Assembly (NCBI GenBank): GCA_900404475.1
Contig: OUQQ01000039.1
Span: 1 to 60,899, forward strand
Reading direction: 5' to 3'
DNA length: 60,899 nt
DNA from: Spongospora subterranea
Lineage: Eukaryota; Endomyxa; Phytomyxea; Plasmodiophorida; Plasmodiophoridae
A program made the position numbers and the translations under genes. Position 1 is the first letter of the stretch. Each line of letters begins with the position of its first letter. The notes beneath the pieces are model-generated. The model worked only from the letters and a program-made list of their open reading frames with translations, searched no databases and was not told where the DNA came from. This document shows positions 32,896-43,911 of this stretch, one piece after another.

Positions 32896-33632
32896 AAAAT
32901 GGTTCTATATGACAGAAGTAACCACCAGATATCTTCTTGCTGCAGATGAGGAAGAACCCCAAGAGTAAGCGCTATATCACGAAAGTGATGTTTATTTGCG
33001 CCGTCGCTCGTCCTCAATGGGTTACTCCAGAAACCAATGGTTGGACGGAAAGCTGGGTATCTGGCCATTTGTCCAACAGGGGCCTGCAAAGCGTTTCAGT
33101 AGAAACAGACCAGCTGGAGCTATGGAGACAAAGAACACGAACGCGGACAAACGGGAGTATCGAAATGATCACTGAGAAAGTATTTTGCCAACAATCGAAG
33201 CGGAATGGCCCCGATCGAATACCGCTCATCCAATACTCATGCAGCAAGACAATGCAAAGCCTCATATCAATACGCTCGACGCCGAGTTCCTGGCTGCAGT
33301 TCAAGCAACGTCGTAGGATATTTGAATGCTATGCCAACCTCCCGACGACCCAGATACTAACATTCTGGATTTGGGATTTTTCAATGCGATTCAGTCCTTA
33401 CAGTATCAGAATGGTACCCGAGGCATTGACGAGCTCATTGCCGCTGCCGACGCTGCATTCAAAGAACTGTCAATGCAAACCCTGAACAAAGTGTTTTTAT
33501 CGCAACAACAATGCATGATTGAAGCGATGAAAGTCAAAGGGGGCAGGGAATACAGATTGCATCACATTGGAGCTCCAGTCGATCCTGATGGCAATCGGTA
33601 TCCGTTTCCCCCGTTTGACTTTTTTGGACAGT
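32880..33632 (+). pseudogene. Mariner-like transposase fragment B, most complete copy, frameshifted and stop-interrupted
   Basis: The plus strand carries the DDE domain in order: AEKWFYMTEVTTRYLLAADE (first Asp position replaced by Ala), ITKVMFICAVARPQW, LGIWPFVQQGPAKRFSRNRP, LMQQDNAKPHINTLDAEF (second Asp), DPDTNILDLGFFNAIQSL (third Asp), and the C-terminal block ECMIEAMKVKGG-like, ending about 33632. At least one frame change (about 32960) and three in-frame stops (33150, 33318 and 33327 areas) interrupt it. No inverted terminal repeats were found by eye. Confidence 0.75.
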
Positions 33633-33639
33633 GATCCGA

Positions 33640-33880
33640 TGCTGTCCAAAGAAACAGTTGAAATCGTTAATGCTGCCAGAAAATTCAGAACGTTGATTGA
33701 AATGCAAATGCTTACCGATGTTAAAATATATTCTCAGCGTACGACGTTTTTTAAACCGCTGCAACAAACTCGTCGTCGAGCAGATTGATATGAGGCTTCG
33801 CATCATCTTGCTGCATCAATATAGGTGGGCGATATTTGATCGGGCCAATTCGCTTCGATTGGTTGTATTCATATTGGACA
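33640..33880 (-). pseudogene. Mariner-like transposase fragment C
   Basis: On the minus strand a frame reads PILMQQDDAKPHINLLDDEF then VAAV and stops. This is the second-Asp region of the same transposase family as fragment B (LMQQDNAKPHINTLDAEF there), but only this part survives and it points the opposite way. The remaining sequence toward 33640 is not recognisable transposase. Confidence 0.6.
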
Positions 33881-34565
33881 CTTACAGCTGGACAATCGGC
33901 CAAGGCAAACAAACACTTATTTGTGACAGAGGGAGTAAAAGAATTGGCAGGGATAGAATCGGTTCGGCGGTAGCAGTGAGGTTCAGGCGGTCGGTGAGAA
34001 GTAAAGGAGAGGGAATCGGATGCCAGGTTCGGCGATAGCGGTGAGGTTTAAGCGATTTGTGGAGGTGTGATGTTTTCGGGCAAAAACTGTCAGGGACTAG
34101 GGAGACAACCCATGTTGATAGAAAACGACGTCGGATCATTCTTCATTCACAGACCATGGCGGAATGGAACATCGAATGTACACAGACTGCCAGAATACAG
34201 ACTTACGGACTGCGGGACACGAATTCGAATCAAAAAACGCGCGACACTGGTAACAGCATTTAGTGTGGTAGAGCCAATAGTGTGGGTTGGTAAAAAGTAT
34301 GTGTGGCCCACAGTAATTGCGGTGCAGTGTCTGAAAAACAGAGTCCGAAAATAGTGTGGCCCACTAAATGTTGTAACCAGTGGAGTGTTGATCGCCGAGA
34401 AGTGTACCCTGACGCTGGGGCATTTCGAATGTGCCATGTATGTGTACAACCTAGTGTATGGCGGCCACAGTGGGGTACCTGACTGCGGAGTGGTGTTGTC
34501 TCGTGATCTCAGCCATAGTCAAATACTGAACGACAAGATCAGGTCGAAAACGGACCTCACTCGCG
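33881..34565. other. Intergenic with weak short direct repeats
   Basis: About 680 bp without a recognisable gene. A GGTTCGGCG-GTAGC-GTGAGGTT segment occurs twice about 66 bp apart (near 33960 and 34026), and GTGTGGCCCAC occurs twice near 34300-34360. The last part presumably holds the promoter of the WW-RING gene. Confidence 0.25.
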
Positions 34566-35614
34566 ATGTCGCTGCCATCTGGCTGGGAGGCGCGACAAGA
34601 TCCCAAAACTAATAGGACATACTATGTCAATCATCAAACCAAAACCTCGACGTGGACCGATCCCAGGCCCTTACCCAATGGCTGGGAGGCTCGCGTTGAT
34701 CCCAAAAGCAAACGGCAGTATTTCGTGGATCATCTAAACAGGAAGACGTTTTGGGAAGATCCAAGGCCGAATGCGTTGGTCGACAATCCAAATTTGAGTC
34801 GTCCCCATGGCCCATATACGGCTCAGCTGAGCAATATTCCAGCACAAGAGAATTCTCGTTCATGGACAGGTGCACAACAACCAACTCCAGTATCTCAACC
34901 ACAAGAGAATGTATCGCAACAGGCACCACAGGGCAAAGCGCGTCCATGGACGGGTGCAGAAGAATTGTCCAGTCCTGTCACCCAGCAACAAGGTGATGTG
35001 TCGCAACATTCTCAACAAGGGAAAGCTCGTCCATGGTCCGGTGAACCAGAGATCGCTCCTACGGAATCAATCTACCCGCAAGGTATATTACAATCACATT
35101 TTCTTTGCGATGTTCTTATTATGAATATGTTTTCCTTGCAGGACCGAAACCGTCTGCACCTTCCGCTCCTCCCCTAGAGCATCACGAGACACAAACAATG
35201 GATGCCAGGGCGATGTACGTGAAAATTGTAAAGATGGCAGTTGAGGAGAATCGTGTTTCACCAGAGCACGATAAAATCCTTCGCGAGATCCGCAAGACAA
35301 ACGGGTTTACTGATGACGATCATGATTCCATGCTGGCATCGGTAGGAATATCGGCTCTGGATTTTGATGAAATGAAGAAGAAACCTCCGATGGGTGTATG
35401 CTGTGTCTGCCTCGTCAATGCGGCTGAGTTCATCGTGGTAGAATGTATGCACATCTGCCTTTGTGAGGATTGCCGTGATCCAATCGCTAAAACCGGTACT
35501 TGCCCACAATGTAGAGGTAGTCGATTTACAAGCTTACGTGCTCTGTATCTGCTTGTATTGAGGAATTCTGTATTAGGGGCGATTACCAAAGTGGTGCGAG
35601 CGTATTATAGTTAA
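34566..35614 (+). CDS. WW-WW-RING protein, probable E3 ubiquitin ligase
   Basis: Starts at ATG 34566. Two tandem WW domains (residues about 4-33 and 36-66) each show the two Trp/aromatic positions and final Pro ([18 protein letters not shown] ... [25 protein letters not shown] ... FWEDPRP). A Gln/Pro-rich linker holds three spaced copies of a short motif (RSWTGAQ, RPWTGAE, RPWSGEP). A 59-nt intron at about 35082-35140 leads to a helical region and a C-terminal RING ([28 protein letters not shown]). The combination suggests an E3 that binds PPxY-type substrates through WW domains. A second possible intron after CPQCRG would end the protein a few residues later (ILY, stop about 35576); otherwise it reads to 35614. 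Confidence 0.75.
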
Positions 35615-35849
35615 TATTTCATAATACTACCTGCGTTTCAAAGTAATTGGCCGATATCTTTGGACAGGGACAGAGTTCATGTCAGCTTTCCGACTTCCCC
35701 AATTCTTGCATTCACGACTTAACTATTTATTGAAAAACACGAGGCATGAAATTTCTCATTATAACTTCTTTTATCAAAGAAGATAAACAACTTTTACCGC
35801 TTTGCATTTTTAATCAGTGGCTTTTGCTTTTTCTATCTAACCCAGTGCG

Positions 35850-36450
35850 ATGGAGATTGAGGACGAAAGTTGCCCAATCTATCTCTTTGCGCCTCCATAC
35901 ATGAGTGCATCACATTTTTACAGGGCACAGGCATTGTATTTGAAATGCCAGGCTTTAGCACCTGAGAACATTCTTAACACAGGCGTGATCAGCTCATTCC
36001 GAGTTCCTGGGTGATTGTGTAGTATTGTTTCGCCTGAATCGCGTCAAAGAGCGCCAAGTCGACATGACGGGCGGCAGAATAGGCGGATATCGTATTCATA
36101 TTCACTTGAAATCATGAGTCGCTCAACTTGGTCCGGTCATGTGATCCGTCGATAAACATAGGACAACCCCTCGAAATCTCGATCTGATTGGGTCGACAAC
36201 AATAACCGGCTCTCTCACCCGCAGTGCCCTGTTAATGCCCGAAAACTGCTGCAATGGCTCCTGCTTCTACCGAAGCCTGTCGCTGTACCAGATCCCGCTA
36301 ATCTCCAGAGCGAAACCCCATATGCGGGCACTCTTTTTATATTGTCAATAGCGGTTGGACAGGACGGCGAATCTCGTAGCTATGGCACAGTTCCTGTTTG
36401 GCCATTTACCTCGGTCACAACGTCGTCATTCCACAAAGTCTACGCTGATT
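35850..36450 (+). CDS. Possible exons of an unidentified gene
   Basis: In the 35.6-36.7 kb gap, plus-strand open segments look coding. ATG at 35850 gives MEIEDESCPIYLFAPPYMSA then FYRAQALYLKCQALAPENIL. A segment at about 35998-36115 reads SEFLGDCVVLFRLNRVKERQ then MTGGRIGGYRIHIHLKS. A segment from an AG at about 36162 to 36452 runs about 95 codons (KLLQWLLLLPKPVAVPDPAN; GQDGESRSYGTVPVWPF). The last two have no ATG, so they would have to be internal exons. I do not recognise the family. Confidence 0.25.
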
Positions 36451-36773
36451 GACAAATCCTGTTGTTTCAGATGAAGGTTCGGTAATCCAAACCGGTTAGC
36501 TCTCTCTCCATATTTCTCTCTTTAGTCGATCTATTTTCCACTCAACGACTTATCGCCATTCAGGTCAAGTAATCATGGTCGAACTCGCAATGGGCGGCTC
36601 TGACGTCAGCTTAACCAAAACTTGAAAAAAAAAAGGAAAAAACCACTATCGATTAGGTGTCTTCAGGTTTCAAAACAATCAACATTTTATGGCAGTTCGT
36701 CCGGTCCCTCTCCAGGGAGTCCCAGATCAGAACGATAATACGATCGCCCCGAGACTCCAGACCCACCCATCTC

Positions 36774-37661
36774 TCAGAATATCACTCCTGCGCGAATCAT
36801 GTCCCCGGCGAACTGTTGGGCCCATTGTCATTCACGTGTTGGTTTTTTCTCAGAACATTGATCGATTGGGGATTACCTTGGTCTCCGGACAGGTGATGTT
36901 GGGTTTCCGGATCACGATCTCATCGGCGCCCGGCTTGAACCATCCGACGTGCTGCGACGTCAGGATCGGTTTCCGGAACTTCTCTTGTGGCGAATACTTC
37001 AGTCGTCGGTTGCGATAGCCGTCGGTCGTCAGCTCCTTCAAGCTGCGATATTCCACCTGTCATTGTTGACGATCATCGCCCCTTTCTCTGGTTTGGTTTG
37101 CGACAGTTCTTACAGGTGATTCCTCAGCTTTGGCTCTCACCTCGTTCTGCATCGCGATCCCGGTCCTCTCCCAATCATCGGCGTCGAACGTCCCGTCACG
37201 CTCCTACACGATATCAGGGGCGTTGCCCACGCGGTTGTCTGAAAATCACCCCGAACCTGAAGATGGTGTAGCGCCAGGTCGATCTCGGACGGCGACGCCT
37301 CGAACCCATAGAGAGCCCTCAAGCAACGGCGAACATGATCGTAGTCGACTGGGAGGCGGTCGGATTTGACGGCGGCGGCATGGCGAACGGCGTCGAACGC
37401 GAGGCGGAATCGATCCCTGGGCACGTGGCTGATGTTGAGCGATTTGCAGGTGAAGGCTGAGAACGGGTTCTGAGGCCCCAGAGCTGTTAACCCAAAGAAC
37501 ATCACGTCATCAACGACAACACCCTCGAATGTCCAACTGTGATCGATCAGTGGTACCGATCTAATCCCGACCCCGCCCCTGATTTTCGCCCTAACACCGC
37601 CTCGGTTGTTGCTCGGGTCTGTGCCCATAACAGCGGGACGAATCGCGATCTGATTCGTCAA
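36774..37661 (-). CDS. Small axonemal (microtubule inner protein-like) protein with EF-like segment
   Basis: Minus-strand exons: an upstream exon ends LPVDYDHVRRCLRALYGFEA then SEIDLALHHLQ; the next is ERDGTFDADDWERTGIAMQNE. A third exon reads VEYRSLKELTTDGYRNRRLK then YSPQEKFRKPILTSQHVGWF and RKPNITCPETK. After an intron of about 66 nt the last exon is FAGDMIRAGVIF, ending at 36774. The closing pattern (TSxxxGW...P...S/CxET+FA..M...G.F) is what I associate with ciliary microtubule inner proteins such as the FAM183/CFAP144 group. The helix-loop segments resemble degenerate EF-hands (DGTFDADDW). The true start is not fixed and could be any Met in the first exon. Confidence 0.42.
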
Positions 37662-38142
37662 CGGGCGTTGATCGACGTTTCAACACCGAGAGTGGGACAC
37701 GAGCGAGTCGACGATTACCGGATCCCACCGAAATCCTCATCAATATCACGATCGTGTATGACGGTGCGACCCACGATTTGATCCGTTTGACGTCAATGGG
37801 TGTCGATCGGCGACCGTTATCGTGGGAATCCTCTGTTCTGGGGTGTTGATTGCCCGATAATCGCCATCGCTAGGTCACCACGAAACCGACCCAAACCTCA
37901 AACGTGTCTTCCTGTGCTCCAAATCAACACATCACATTGAGACCCCGTTGTAATCTCAGTGCTCGGAACAACTCATTCTACATTTTCGCTAATAAACAAA
38001 CATGTGCAAGGATCACGGCCACAATCAGTCTGGTCGGGCAATCGACACAACGTGGAATAACGGCAATGAGATCCGACCGGTTCGGGGTCGCTGGGAGCGA
38101 ATCAGGGTTTTCGCCCAAGATATTTCGGTGCTGTGGCGATAG
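37662..38142. other. Divergent intergenic region
   Basis: About 480 bp between the axonemal-like gene (-) and the ankyrin gene (+). ORFs here overlap both strands and show no domains. It should hold both promoters. Confidence 0.25.
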
Positions 38143-41100
38143 ATGGAGGCAGCTAGGGCGGTGGCCGCCCGGGCCATCAAGAAGGCCAACGAGACGGAGC
38201 GCGAGACGCCCAGTCGCCTGATCTACGACGCCGTCAGCAAGGGCGAGCTCGAGCGCGTTCGCGAACTGATCGTCCGGTTCGCCAACGCCAACTACCAGGA
38301 GGTACTTACTCCTCGTGGTCGTCGCGTCGTCGTTCGCGGAGCTGACACAACCCGGTTCAGAGGCACCGGATCTCGTTGCGAACGCCAATCCATCAGGCGG
38401 CCGAGCTCGGGTTCCTCGATATCTGCAAGGTGCTGTGTGAGGAAGCCCAAGCCAGTATCAGCACGATCGACAAGGTGGAACACACACGACCGGCGCGTCG
38501 TCGTTCACCCGATCTCTCGCTCTCTCATCTCTCTGACTCCCTTCCGACGATAGGACGGCAACACCCCATTTCATCTGGCCGCCGCCCGAGGGCACTTCGA
38601 CATCGTCAAGTATTTCCAGCAGCGATACGATCCCGATCCGACGTTGCGGAATGCGGTAAGCGCGCGTCGTTGGCGTTAGCGAATCGCGAGACATTATTTC
38701 TGAAAACGGATCCAGCGGAGCTATACGGCGTTCCATCTGGCCGCGTTCGGCGGGCACCTCGAGGTGCTGAAGTTCCTGGACGAAGACGCCGGCGTTGATC
38801 CGCACGCGGAGGACCAGTTCTGGAATACGGCGGCGCATCAGGCCGCATCCCGAGGGCATCTTCCCGTGTTGAAGTACCTGTGCTCGATGGCGAAACTCAA
38901 CCCGGAGTCGCTCAACAGATGGAAAAGGTCAGAGATGGCCAAGGGAGATTCACCACATCGTCTCTAAATCCTTCGTCATCCGAATTCTGATCGAAAACTG
39001 AAATCCCAATGTTCTTCGCTTATTCGTTTTTTTATTTTTTTGTTTATCTGGTGTTGATTTTCTTGAACATCACGAAATCGTGGTAGGATTCTGCAGCGAA
39101 AACAACGAAACGATGGTGGTTTGTTTGTTCCCCTCGATTGATGACTGTGTTGGGCAGAACGCCATTACACCAGGCAGCGGCCCATGGCCACACCGATATC
39201 GCCCGATACCTGATCAAGCAGTGCCATGTCGACCCAACCTGTTCCGGTCTGGACGGCTGTACGCCATTGCACCTGGCCGTCAGCAATGGCCATCTCGACC
39301 TCACCCAGTTCCTCGTCGAGTCGATCGGGGTCAGCCGAACCACCACCAACACGAACATCCCCCTCGTCAACAAAACGTCGTTTCCCTGATGCCGTTCGCT
39401 AGGTTCCAACGAATCCCAAGAACGTCAATGGCGATACTCCGATCCATTGTGCTGCATTCTCTGGCCAGGCGAATATCTGCAGGTATCTGGTCGAGAAAGG
39501 CCATTGCCAGGTCAATTACAAGTAAGGGATAAGGAGACGCGTGTTGTGGTTCGCCCACGAACCCTGAGATATCGGATTCTAGGAACAAGAACGGGGATAC
39601 GCCGATCATCATCGCGGCGATATGGAATCAGCAGGAGGTGCTGCGATATCTGGTGGAAGAGGCGAAAGCGGATCCCTGTTTGCGGAACGAGGTCACCGAT
39701 CCCGCTCTGTTGTTGTTAGGGGCGGGGCTGGAGCTGATCTTGATCATGTTCAGATGGGGTTCACGGCGATGCACATGGCCGCCCGGGAATGGAACCAGGA
39801 AGTCTGCGAATACATCTGTAAAGTCGCACCGGAATGTGCTCGAATACGCGATAACGTCAGCAACGAATTCGGCGCCGTTTCTCGTTCCCCTTCTGACAAA
39901 TGTGTTTCCCCCCGAAACAGAAAGGGTTAACCCCATTGATGGTCGTTCTGAACAAATGGGGACAGACCAAGGTCAACCGAATGTTCCTTCACAAGGTCGG
40001 GTTGACCTGGACGGGGGCCATGGCGCTATGTCCTGATCGCGGTGTCTGTGTTTCCAGGAAGGGTATTCGCCATTCCACGTGGCGTGCGAGAAAGGGTTCG
40101 AGGACATGGTCCGGTACCTGTTGATCTGCGCCAAGGATTATGGCGACCTGATCCACACACCCGGCGCCGTATGGTCCATTGCCCCATGTTCGCCCCGCCC
40201 GGTTGGCTCAATCATGTGCGTGTTTGCGCCGTCAGAATGGCGACACGCCGTTGATCGCCGTGATCGAACGGGACCACATCCGGCTGATCGAGCTGCTGCT
40301 GCAGAAGGGCGCCGACGTCAACTTCCGCTCGGCCAACGGGAACACGCCGCTGCTGACGGCGATCCGCGAACAGAATATGAACCTGGTCAAGGTCCTGATC
40401 GCCAGCGACGCCAAAATCAACTACCCGACCGACGGCGATCACACCCCGTTGACCTTGGCGTGTTCGATCGGCAATATGGACTTCGTCAACCTATTGCTTA
40501 AGCAGGGCGCCCAGCTCGAGCTCCCCAATCGGGTTGGCCCGATCCTCGCCCGTGTCGCCGTACTGACGATCGTGCTGTGTTTGATCGGCAGAACGGGGAG
40601 ACGCCGTTGGTAATGGCCTGTAAGATGAGGAACATGGACCTGATATTGGCGTTATTAGAATACGGATCGCAGATCAATTACCCAGTTCACGTCAGTATAA
40701 TCATCACATCTCCACACAATCACCAAACGCCACAACGGAAACAAACGCATTTCCTCCGTTGTTGTTGCCGTTGTCGTCGTTTTCGATCGCTGATCACGAA
40801 AACATTGGCCGTTCAGACCAAGTTCACCCCATTGATAGCGGCGTGTATGTTCGGGGAGGTCGAGATGGTGTCGTTATTGCTATCGAAGGGCGCCGTTATC
40901 GATATGCCCAATGTGGTAAGGGAACAATCGCCACCGATTTTCGCCTCCACCGACCCGCGCGATCAGAAACGGGGAACGCCCTTGGCGGCGGCGTCGAAAC
41001 GGGGTCAGGCCGATATCGTCCGCCTGTTATTGAACCGAATGATGAACCAGAACCTTTCCGTTGACGTATCTGGTATTACTGGCCACACCCCCGTGATGAA

Positions 41101-43796
41101 AGCGGCATTGCATGGACACACCGACGTCGTCAGGTTCGGCCAAAATCCGATCGGATCCGATGGCGCGACTGACCGAGGTCGTTCAGAATGCTGGTCGATC
41201 AGGGCGCGTCGATCTACCTGCCGGACGGGAAAGGGAACACGCCGGCGATCGAGGCGGCTAGACGGGAGCACGACCAGGTCCTGGAGTTCCTGGTCGGACA
41301 AGGGGCCGATATCGATATGCCCGGGGAGAACGGCAGAACGGCCAACGAGTACGCCGAGCGGGTGCCGCGATTGCGCCGGGCGATGGAGAACGGCCTGGCC
41401 CGGTTCCGGGCCACGATCAGTGGACCAATCCAGTCCCTGCAACATCGCGGCTATCTGAACCAGTCCGATCCCGTTCAGGACGGGTTCTATTTCTCGTCGG
41501 AGGTCGTCCCCGTTCGCGGCACCGCCGACAACCTGAAATGGGGGAAGCTGTTGGACCCGCGTTGTTTCCCGATCGGCAGTTTGGATGGAATTATCATCGC
41601 GTTCGACAGCCGTCGCGACTCGTTATTGCGGTTCGAACGCGATGATTTCCACTGTCCAATGATTCAACTCAGATTCGGTTGTCGATTTGGATTTTCCCTC
41701 AGGGCGATGATCGGGCGCGCACAGGACCTGATCCGGACGTTCCCGAACGCCAGGGCGCGCGCGTCGGCGCTGGCCATGCTCACGGCGAACGAATGCGGCG
41801 GGACTGCGATCATGGCCAAGCGGGAGTTGGCCAGAACGCAGCAGGAACGGCAGCGATCCCGATCGGGTCGCGATATTCTCAACGTCGGCGACCTGTTGCC
41901 CGGATTCGGGATCTCGCGCCTCAGGAGCGTCGCCTTCAAATTCCTGCTGGGGAAGGTAAACGCGCGAGAAATCGGCGATCTCCTGGAACGATCGGGGAAC
42001 ACCAGATTTTGACGCTGGGATTCACGTTACATGGGCAGATGGCGACAGAAGGGGGTTACACTGTGGATTGCAGGGTGGTGTCGAGACCTAGCTCAGGAAG
42101 TGGGTATGATCGGGTCGGCGACCCATGGCCGTCGTCGTTCACCTGGGCCGAGATCGCGTTCGATGGCGATGGGCCGTATTTCGTGGTGGACCTGATGCAC
42201 GTCCCCGGGCGCCTGATGTTCGAAAACGGGCGCGACGCCGCCCGGTATCGATCCGGACTGGTCGATCACGATCAGGATCCGATCCCGCCCTTGGCTCATA
42301 TCCAGCAGGTCAGTGGTCTTTCGACATGGGATCCGATCGCGACCGACAATCTGCACCATCAGGTGGCGGTTCGGGACGAGATCGTTCGCGTCGATAAGGA
42401 AGCGGCGATCGCGGCGAAACCGGCGCGGAAGAAGGCGACCAAAGTTGGGAGACGGCGACGGAAGAGCAGTGTCGTGTTCGCCGGGAAGCTCAAGAGCCGA
42501 CCGTCGACGGATTCCGCCGCCTCCGTCTTGGAGAACATATCGGAGACCAGCGTCGAGCACAATGACGAACTCCATGGACATATCACCGCCGTTCAGGGAC
42601 TCGAAAAAGTGAACGGATCAGATTCCGATAACGGTACGAAACGGGCGCTCGTTTGTGTCGTCGTGGAATTTGTGACGATGAGTTCCCGATCTTAGACGAG
42701 TTCGAGCCGGTGCTGAAACGCCACAGCGTCGGCGAGGATATCCCGCCGGGGATCGTTCAGCCCGAGACCATGGCCGCCCGGCTACAAGTCGAGGAGGAGG
42801 AGAACGCGCTGGCGATCGGTGGGCGCGTTGATCGCTGGGGGATCTATCAGCACGGGAACGTGGTCATGACGGCGTACCCGGTCCCAGTCTACTTCAACGC
42901 CTCGCAGAAGGAGACGGCCATGACCTGGTTCAAGGACGATATTCAGGTGGAATCACCATTCGTCGCCGTGTTGCGCCCCCCCGTTCTCATCCAGATGTCG
43001 ATCAGGTTTACGAGACGCTACGACATCGCTGTATCGATCGGCCGATGGCGATCGACTATTCCACACGATCGATTGTGCGGAGACGCAATGACGACCTCAT
43101 CCGCCTCGACGAATACGTTCGCGATCGGCAGGCGAACTTGGGTAGGGGCTAACGGGATTCCTAAACACCATCGCCAAACGTTGACGGTTTTCAGGCGCCG
43201 ACGCCAAGCTGTCGATTGTGCTCCAAATCGCCGAGACGATGGAGTATCTTCACACATTGGCGGCGCCGATTGTCCATGGGCGGTTGAGGATCAAGGAGAT
43301 CTTCATCTCGGGGTCAACGGAGGACGACGACGACCCGGCAGCCGCCGCCGCCTCTCAGCCCATCGTCCACTTCCTCGACGTCGGTCTCCCTCGCCGGGTC
43401 GACCCCATCCTCAAACAGAACCCGCTCGATGGCGCCGCCGTCTACTACCCGCCGGAACGGCTGGCGCTATCGGAGCCAGAAGGGGCAACGGGCGTCGATA
43501 CATTGCCCGCCGACGTCTACGCGTTCGGGGTCGTGGCCGTGTTCGTGGCCAGCGGTGTCGTGCCCTGGGCCGATTTCCAGGTTCGCGACATCCAGGAGTT
43601 CTATCGGGAGAAGCGTTCCCCGACGCTGCCCGAAGACGCGGCCGCCGGGCAGGTCCGTTCGTGGGCGCCCGTGATTCAGCAGATATTCGCCCACGATCCT
43701 GATGATCGCCCGTCATTCACTCAGGTCATTCGCCTGTTCCAGCAGCATGTTGGATCGGCGATCGCCCCAGCGCCGACCATTAAATCTTCAACATAA
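38143..43796 (+). CDS. Ankyrin-repeat / EDR1-domain / pseudokinase protein, multi-exon
   Basis: About 16-18 exons with introns of about 50-210 nt. After MEAARAVAARAIKKAN come about 14 ankyrin repeats (RTPIHQAAELGFLDICKVL; NTPFHLAAARGHFDIVKYF; RTPLHQAAAHGHTDIARYL; HTPLTLACSIGNMDFVNLLL; GNTPAIEAARREHDQVLEFL) to about 41.36 kb. An EDR1/CTR1-type domain follows (GISRLRSVAFKFLLGK at 41.91 kb, then FVVDLMHVPGRLMF at 42.18 kb). A basic/serine linker comes next, then a TKL-like kinase fold (43.2-43.8 kb) with ADVYAFGVVAVF and PPERLA. The kinase looks dead: no Gly-rich loop, no VAIK lysine, and HRD is HGR (VHGRLRIKEIFI), though DVG remains at DFG. In the EDR1 domain the Cys of GxCRHR is Ser and the following His is missing. 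The gene is strikingly GC-rich against its neighbours. It ends about 115 bp from the convergent nitrilase. Partner and pathway unknown. Confidence 0.75.
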
Positions 43797-43911
43797 AAAC
43801 AATGATGGATTGATCAATATCGTGTGGGAGAATATGAAATCGGTCAGTGAATCGAAGTTGTTGTGTATTTCGCGGAAGAAACGGGTTGTTCATGGTTGTC
43901 GAGATCAGATG

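Noticed and set aside
33950..34060. Two GGTTCGGCG-type segments as a functional repeat
   Set aside because: Only two diverged copies of about 30 bp; too weak to separate from chance or simple duplication.
37978..43257. Long minus-strand ORFs across the ankyrin gene
   Set aside because: They are shadows caused by the high GC of the plus-strand exons and show no domain pattern.
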